From the NCBI GenBank assembly GCA_041396985.1, contig JAWKXO010000005.1:124001-188000 (forward strand): a DNA stretch of 64,000 nt, read 5' to 3'. Of this stretch, positions 59,482-64,000 are shown one piece after another. Within the stretch, counting starts at the first letter, position 1. The number at the start of each line of letters is the position of its first letter. The notes under the pieces were generated by a model that was not told the origin of the DNA, made no database searches, and saw nothing but the letters and a program-made list of their open reading frames with translations. This DNA is from Emcibacteraceae bacterium. Lineage in GTDB: Bacteria; Pseudomonadota; Alphaproteobacteria; Sphingomonadales; Emcibacteraceae. Both the position numbers and the translations under genes were made by a program.

Positions 59482-60744
59482 TCAGCCTTTCTTGTTTGCT
59501 TCGAGTACCGCAGCGGCAATGCTGGTTGGTACCGGTTTGGTTGTTTCCATTCTGCTGACAAGCGGCATAATGATAATGAAATATGCGAAGTAAAAGAATG
59601 TCGCCATTTGTGCATAGGATGTCGCGACAAGCCCGAACCACAGAATATCATCCGGTGCTCTTTGTCCCAGATATCCAAGGAAGATACCATTTGCAACAAA
59701 CAGCCAGAAGAAGAAGCGTGACAATGGGCGGAAGCGCATGGAGCGTACTCTTGCGCCGTCAAGCCATGGCATCGCAAACATAATCAGGATGGATGAGAAC
59801 ATGGCAAGCACACCAATCAGCTTGTTATCGATCGCGCGCAAAATCGCATAGAAAGGCAGATAATACCATTCAGGAACAATGTGCGTTGGCGTGACAAGCG
59901 GGTTCGCTTTTATATAGTTATCAGGATGTCCGAGGAAATCCGGAATATAAAACACGAAGGCGGCAAAGAAGATAATAAACACACCAAGACCGAACGCATC
60001 CTTTGCAGTGTAATATGGATGGAATGGGATCTTGTCATGTTTGCCTTTTGCATCAATACCAAGCGGGTTTGTTGAGCCAGGAATATGAAGTGCCCACACA
60101 TGAAGGATCACCACACCGACCAGAACAACCGGCAGCAGATAATGAAGCGAGAAGAAACGGTTCAGCGTTGGCTGACCAACCGAGAAACCACCCCAGAGCC
60201 AGTTCACAATTCCGTCGCCGATGAAAGGAATAAAGTCAAACACACTGAACAGGTTGGTAATCACCTTGGCACCCCAGAAGCTCATTTGTCCCCATGGAAG
60301 AACATAGCCCATAAAGCCTGTCGCCATCATGATAAGATAAATGATAATACCGAGGAACCAGAGAATTTCGCGCGGTGCTTTATATGACCCGAAGTAAAAC
60401 CCTCTAAGTATATGTACATAAACAACAATGAAGAACATGGACGCGCCGTTGGCGTGGATCGCTTGTAGCAGCCAGCCGTAGTTTACATCACGTTTAATAT
60501 GCTGAACACTGTTAAAAGCAAGATCAATATTCGGTATATAATGCATCGCAAGGATGATACCGGTTACGATCTGTACAACCATCATAAAACCAGCCAGAAC
60601 TCCGAAGTTCCACCAGTAGTTAAGGTTACGTGGTACGTTATATCCCCCACCGATTGAATTATAAATCAGTCCCATAAGGGGAAGACGATCCTCAATCCAC
60701 TTCAATGTCGGATTTGTCGGTTCGAATTTATTTTCTGAAGCCAT
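59482..60744 (-). CDS. petB: Cytochrome b of the bc1 complex
   Basis: The protein has 420 residues and eight membrane helices. Haem ligand histidines are in LAMHYIP (bL/bH region), AIHANGASMFFIVVYVHILRG and HYLLPVVLVGVVILHVWALH. The quinol-site motif is PEWYYLPFYAILRAI, and GYVLPWGQMSFWGAKVI is also diagnostic. It oxidises quinol at Qo and reduces quinone at Qi, pumping protons. Length equals other alphaproteobacterial cytochromes b. It starts 8 bases after the petA stop. Confidence 0.96.
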   Translation of the reverse strand: MASENKFEPTNPTLKWIEDRLPLMGLIYNSIGGGYNVPRNLNYWWNFGVLAGFMMVVQIVTGIILAMHYIPNIDLAFNSVQHIKRDVNYGWLLQAIHANGASMFFIVVYVHILRGFYFGSYKAPREILWFLGIIIYLIMMATGFMGYVLPWGQMSFWGAKVITNLFSVFDFIPFIGDGIVNWLWGGFSVGQPTLNRFFSLHYLLPVVLVGVVILHVWALHIPGSTNPLGIDAKGKHDKIPFHPYYTAKDAFGLGVFIIFFAAFVFYIPDFLGHPDNYIKANPLVTPTHIVPEWYYLPFYAILRAIDNKLIGVLAMFSSILIMFAMPWLDGARVRSMRFRPLSRFFFWLFVANGIFLGYLGQRAPDDILWFGLVATSYAQMATFFYFAYFIIIMPLVSRMETTKPVPTSIAAAVLEANKKG

Positions 60745-60752
60745 TTTTTATC

Positions 60753-61271
60753 CTATCCGATACGTACTGTTGAATCATCTAAAAATTCATAGGGCACAAC
60801 AGGCAAGTTCAGTGGTGCCGGGCCTTTGGTAACCCGTCCTGAAATATCGTAATGCGACCCGTGACACGGACATAACCATCCGTTAAAATCACCATGATGC
60901 TCAAGCGGCACACATCCAAGATGGGTACAAACCGCGCTGATAATCAGCCATTCCGGTTTTTGTACACGGTCTTCATCCTTTTCCGGATCAGCCAGATCGG
61001 TATTATCACCGGCCACAGCCTCTGCAATTTCCGCTTCGGTACGGTGACGAACAAAAACCGGGTTACCGCGCCATAGGAAAACGGCGTTTTGTCCCCGTGG
61101 AATTTTTGTCAAATCAACTTCGATTGAGGAGAGTGCCAGAACATCTTTTGAAGGATTCATCTGATCAATTAGTGGCCATGCTGCAGCACCTGCAGCGACC
61201 ACACCGGCAGCACCGGTAGCTATATAAAGAAAATTACGTCTTTCTTCAACAACGTCATCATGTGTAGTCAT
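60753..61271 (-). CDS. petA: Rieske iron-sulfur protein of the bc1 complex
   Basis: The protein has 172 residues. An N-terminal Tat-type anchor (ERRNFLYIATGAAGVVAAGA) is followed by a hinge and the Rieske domain with CTHLGC (Cys115, His117, Cys120) and CPCHGSHYD (Cys134, Cys136, His137). The cluster carries electrons from quinol to cytochrome c1 on the periplasmic side. GAGG lies 9 bases before ATG 61271. It is the first gene of petABC. Confidence 0.96.
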   Translation of the reverse strand: MTTHDDVVEERRNFLYIATGAAGVVAAGAAAWPLIDQMNPSKDVLALSSIEVDLTKIPRGQNAVFLWRGNPVFVRHRTEAEIAEAVAGDNTDLADPEKDEDRVQKPEWLIISAVCTHLGCVPLEHHGDFNGWLCPCHGSHYDISGRVTKGPAPLNLPVVPYEFLDDSTVRIG

Positions 61272-61658
61272 ACATAAACCTCGTGAGGGTTCTATTTAAT
61301 TATTTAATAAGTAAAGGAAAAGACTTCGTCCAGGACCAAAAAATCAATGCTTAAGTGTTTCCCTTTACCCATCGCATAGCATGCGAGACTTATTTACCTA
61401 TATTAACTTCATATTGCAATGCTTTTTAGGTAAAAATCCATTTTAATTTACCTTATTCGCCCGCATTGTAAACAGCTTATTAACAATAGCATGGGTAAGG
61501 CCGCAAAAAACCGCCGCTTTCAGGATATATTTAACTCTTTATTAATATTTGAGGGGCCGGATGCATGAAAAATGTTGCACGAAGTATGAAGAAAGGCAGC
61601 CGACAGAATCTTTAAAACGGGTTTTCCGGATTTACGCGTAAATCAGTAATTTCTGTGA
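61272..61658. other. 387-base region upstream of petA, with an inverted repeat
   Basis: No gene is visible. TCGCAT (61372-61377) and ATGCGA (61381-61386) are a perfect inverted repeat with a 3-base spacer about 100-115 bases upstream of petA and could be a regulator site for the bc1 operon. A clear sigma-70 promoter is not evident, although AT-rich stretches around 61390-61440 are suitable. The right-hand part lies behind the cyclophilin stop. Confidence 0.4.
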
Positions 61659-62264
61659 CTATTCGCGGTGAAAGGATTTGAAGATGACCGGTTCCATCAC
61701 TTTTTGCCCGGCGGTATATTCATTCGGGTCATTAGGCGCAATGGTTTTAACCTGCTGAATGGCCCGGACCACATCCATGCCTTTCGTTACCTTGCCAAAG
61801 GCGGCAAAGCCCTGCCCGTCCGGATTGCGCATTCCGCCGTAATCAAGGGATGGTTGATCATTGATACAAATAAAAAATTCCAAACTGGCCGAATCCGGGT
61901 TATCGCGTGCCATCGAAATGGTGCCGTCTTCGTGCTTGATCCCGGTTTTTGTGGTCCGCTCAAGCTTAATGGGCGGGAACGCCCCGATATTGCTGTCGCC
62001 ACTCATGCCACCCTGGATCACTTCAATTTTTATTCTGTTCTGCTGCTGGTTATCCATACGGACAACACGGTAAAAGGCGCCGCCGTCAAAATAGCCGCCA
62101 TCAATATAGCGAAGAAAATTGGCCACCGTGATCGGCGCCTTATCGGCATAAAGCTCGATATGGATGTCGCCCATTGTTGTCTCAAGCTTTACATTGACAT
62201 TTTCCGCATGAGCCGATGATGAAAACATGGCAAATATGGAAAGCATTAAAAATTTTCTAAGCAT
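61659..62264 (-). CDS. Periplasmic cyclophilin-type peptidyl-prolyl isomerase
   Basis: The product has 201 residues from ATG 62264, preceded by AAGGGG; the longer frame to 62330 lacks support. A signal peptide (MLRKFLMLSIFAMFSSSAHA) is followed by a cyclophilin fold: LETTMGDIHIELYADKAPITVANFLRYID, GGAFYRVVRMDN, VIQGGMSGD, SMARDNPDSASLEFFICINDQPSLD and GFAAFGKVTKGMDVV. It speeds proline isomerisation in exported proteins. It starts 10 bases after the MFS gene stop on the same strand, so it may share its transcript. Confidence 0.92.
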   Translation of the reverse strand: MLRKFLMLSIFAMFSSSAHAENVNVKLETTMGDIHIELYADKAPITVANFLRYIDGGYFDGGAFYRVVRMDNQQQNRIKIEVIQGGMSGDSNIGAFPPIKLERTTKTGIKHEDGTISMARDNPDSASLEFFICINDQPSLDYGGMRNPDGQGFAAFGKVTKGMDVVRAIQQVKTIAPNDPNEYTAGQKVMEPVIFKSFHRE

Positions 62265-62274
62265 CGTTGACCCC

Positions 62275-63510
62275 TTAATTCTGGTCAAAAATAATGACCT
62301 CTTCGCGTTTTTTCGGCTTGCGGTTGCCAATTTTCGTATACCAGATAATTACAAAAATGAGCAGCACCAGTATCGAAATGACGATATTATTCATATTCTG
62401 CCAGCCGATTTTATCAAGCATGAAGCCTGATGTCAGTGTCGCCAGCCCGGCCAGGGTAAAGACCACCAAATCATTCAATCCCTGAACATAGGCTTTTTCA
62501 TTTTCGTCGTAAGCATGCTCAAGAAGCGTTGTCCCGGCGGTAAACATGAAATTCCAGCCGACACCGATCAATATAAGCGCACTGTAAAAATTATAAAGCT
62601 CAACCCCCGCCTTGGCAACCAGCGTTGATATCAGGATCGCCACCATCCCGACCAGGATGATGCGGATTGACCCAAAGCGGGCAATCAGGGTTCCGGTAAT
62701 GATCGCCGGGGCAAACATCGACATTGAATGAAACTGGATGACCCCCGCCGCATCGGAAATCTGATAACCGCAGACCACAACCACTTCAAGCGGCGTCGCC
62801 GTCATAATGAAAGACATGGAAAGATAGGCACACGCCGCACAAAGCGACGCACAGATAAAAGCGGGACGTTTAAGAACATCCATAACTTTCGGGTTTGCCA
62901 CGGGCACAAATCCTTCCGGTCTAGGTTTCCTTGGCGGCAGTTTAATTAAATAAATAAGTGCATGGGCCACCAGGCTCAGCGCAATCACCAGACAATAGGT
63001 GCCCGCATACTGAACCGGTTCGAAATAAAGGCTTTCAAATGTCCGTGCCAGCGTCGGCGCACAAAGCCCGGCCAGAACCCCGCCCAGAATAACGTATGAT
63101 ACCGCCTGTTTATGATAATGTGATGGCGCCACTTCCATCGCGGCAAAGCGGTAATAATTGGCAAATGACTGATAAATGCCATGCAGGAAAGTGGCAAAAC
63201 AAAGCAGGTAATAATTATTGGTATAAATGGAAATGACAGCACATAATCCGCCAAGACCGCCAAAAAAAGCCCCGGTATAAAAACCGGTTTTGCGGCCAAA
63301 CCGTTTCATAAAAAGTGAAGCCGGAAACGCGAATGACGCCGTCGCCAGAAACGCCGTGGCCGACGGTATGGTCGCAAGGGCCGTATCCCCGGTCATCATT
63401 TTACCCAGCAGCGATGAATAGGTAATCACCGTAATCACCGATGACAGCAAAATAAACTGCGCCATCGAAAGCAGGAATAAATTGCGTTTTACATTTTCCA
63501 TCACATTCAC
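62275..63510 (-). CDS. MFS transporter
   Basis: The protein has about 408-411 residues and twelve predicted membrane helices. The first half shows the MFS loop-2 region as ASLFMKRFGRKTGFYTGAFFG; the second half has TLIARFGSIRIILVGMVAIL as the symmetric equivalent. The substrate is unknown. GTG 63510 lies just past the upstream stop, and ATG 63501 is an alternative start three codons on. It is followed closely by the cyclophilin gene and preceded by the MBL-fold gene, giving a three-gene leftward unit. Confidence 0.85.
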   Translation of the reverse strand: MNVMENVKRNLFLLSMAQFILLSSVITVITYSSLLGKMMTGDTALATIPSATAFLATASFAFPASLFMKRFGRKTGFYTGAFFGGLGGLCAVISIYTNNYYLLCFATFLHGIYQSFANYYRFAAMEVAPSHYHKQAVSYVILGGVLAGLCAPTLARTFESLYFEPVQYAGTYCLVIALSLVAHALIYLIKLPPRKPRPEGFVPVANPKVMDVLKRPAFICASLCAACAYLSMSFIMTATPLEVVVVCGYQISDAAGVIQFHSMSMFAPAIITGTLIARFGSIRIILVGMVAILISTLVAKAGVELYNFYSALILIGVGWNFMFTAGTTLLEHAYDENEKAYVQGLNDLVVFTLAGLATLTSGFMLDKIGWQNMNNIVISILVLLIFVIIWYTKIGNRKPKKREEVIIFDQN

Positions 63511-63511
63511 T

Positions 63512-64000
63512 CTATATATTTAAAACCAACCCGTCATAGGCGGGTTCGACCCCCTTTGGCAACTTATTTTTCAAAGTTTCATAATCCAGTTCCGCGGTCA
63601 TATGGGTCAGCACTGCATGTTTGGGTTTAAATTCCTCAATATAACCCAGTGTCTGCTCAAGATGGCAATGGGTCGGGTGTGGTTCTTCGCGCAGGCAGTC
63701 AACGATCCATAAATCAAGACCGTATAAATGCTGGTAACTTTCTTTCGGGATATCGTTAAAATCGGTGCAGTAACACATTCTGCCAAAACGATAGCCATAT
63801 GAATATATCGCCCCGTGGACCAATTCCATCGGCTGAATATCAAACCCGCCAATCCGGAACGGATCAAGGTCAATTTCATGGGCTTCACAGATCGCATCAT
63901 AATTTTTACGACCCTTAAAAATATAACCGAACCGTTCCTGCAAAATTCTTAGCGTGTGTTTGTTGGAATAAATCGGCACTTTTTTCTTCATATTCTGGGA
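63512..64000 (-). CDS. MBL-fold metallo-hydrolase, PhnP-like (5' end outside window)
   Basis: The visible 163 residues are the C-terminal part of a metallo-beta-lactamase-fold hydrolase; the frame runs on into the right edge, so the ATG near 63991 is internal. KKKVPIYSNKHTLRILQERFGYIF, YRFGRMCYCTDFNDIP, LDLWIVDCLREEPHPTHCHLEQTLGYIEEFKPKHAVLTHM match the PhnP / MBL-fold cluster that includes the conserved Asp and two His ligands. The family hydrolyses cyclic phosphates and related esters. The MFS gene begins one base after its stop. Confidence 0.85.
   Translation of the reverse strand, partial: SQNMKKKVPIYSNKHTLRILQERFGYIFKGRKNYDAICEAHEIDLDPFRIGGFDIQPMELVHGAIYSYGYRFGRMCYCTDFNDIPKESYQHLYGLDLWIVDCLREEPHPTHCHLEQTLGYIEEFKPKHAVLTHMTAELDYETLKNKLPKGVEPAYDGLVLNI

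Noticed and set aside
1..64000. tRNA, rRNA or known riboswitch genes
   Set aside because: No cloverleaf with a TTCGA-type arm, no rRNA segment and no recognisable riboswitch core was seen by eye; a covariance-model scan would be needed to exclude them fully.

Overview
The window is a chromosomal segment from an alphaproteobacterium. The evidence is a complete cytochrome bc1 operon (Rieske, cytochrome b, separate cytochrome c1), an lgt / NDUFAF7-type methyltransferase / pgeF / prs / rplY / pth / ychF housekeeping run, ubiK next to a YbjN-family gene, and ilvE divergent from a MarR regulator. GC looks moderate (mid-40s by eye, not computed). Genus cannot be fixed from sequence alone; a deep marine lineage of the Kordiimonadales/Emcibacterales/Sneathiellales kind is an impression only.

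Layout. 0-10 kb is accessory: a cut secreted protein, a GH24 muramidase, a large exported Asp-box (BNR) propeller protein, small membrane proteins, NnrU, a tandem pair of paralogous exported proteins, a small helix-turn-helix protein and a prophage deletion scar (9.4-10.0 kb). 10-23.7 kb mixes TPR/Sel1 repeat proteins, a YpeA-type acetyltransferase, a glycosyltransferase, an exported HD-domain protein, HutD, a homoserine dehydrogenase beside two LysE/RhtB exporters (one with an in-frame stop) with a divergent LysR regulator, and an AhpD-like protein. 23.7-27.8 kb is a phage-type control module: an S24 (CI/LexA-like) repressor, a divergent consensus promoter with operator-like repeats, a leader of roughly 290 nt ending in a terminator-like hairpin, and six close-packed leftward genes including a DUF1376 replication-type protein and three membrane proteins. 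27.9-36.5 kb is a giant RTX/Calx-beta/Ig-like surface protein followed by a lipoprotein.

37-49.7 kb is mostly core metabolism and translation: a VOC protein, a MalY-type PLP enzyme whose Tat signal holds a stop codon, ilvE, proC, YbjN, ubiK, lgt, the NDUFAF7 homologue, pgeF, prs, rplY, pth and ychF. 49.8-56.3 kb is unusual. Three multi-domain genes (a PHP-glycosyltransferase fusion, a PAS histidine kinase and a MarR-GNAT fusion) read clearly as protein but are broken by many frame changes; those checked closely are one-base changes in homopolymers, while an intact Sel1 gene lies among them. 56.4-64 kb returns to intact genes: mtnP-apt-methyltransferase overlapping in one operon, petABC, a periplasmic cyclophilin, an MFS transporter and a cut MBL-fold hydrolase.

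The best candidate for an undescribed system is the 23.7-27.8 kb module. Its repressor can be expected to silence a perfect -35 promoter whose transcript must pass a structured, terminator-bearing leader before reaching a six-gene operon that has no phage structural genes. Next to the repressor lies a leftover copy of a repressor 3' end that differs only at synonymous sites, suggesting allele exchange of the immunity region. No rRNA, tRNA, CRISPR array or complete insertion sequence was recognised.
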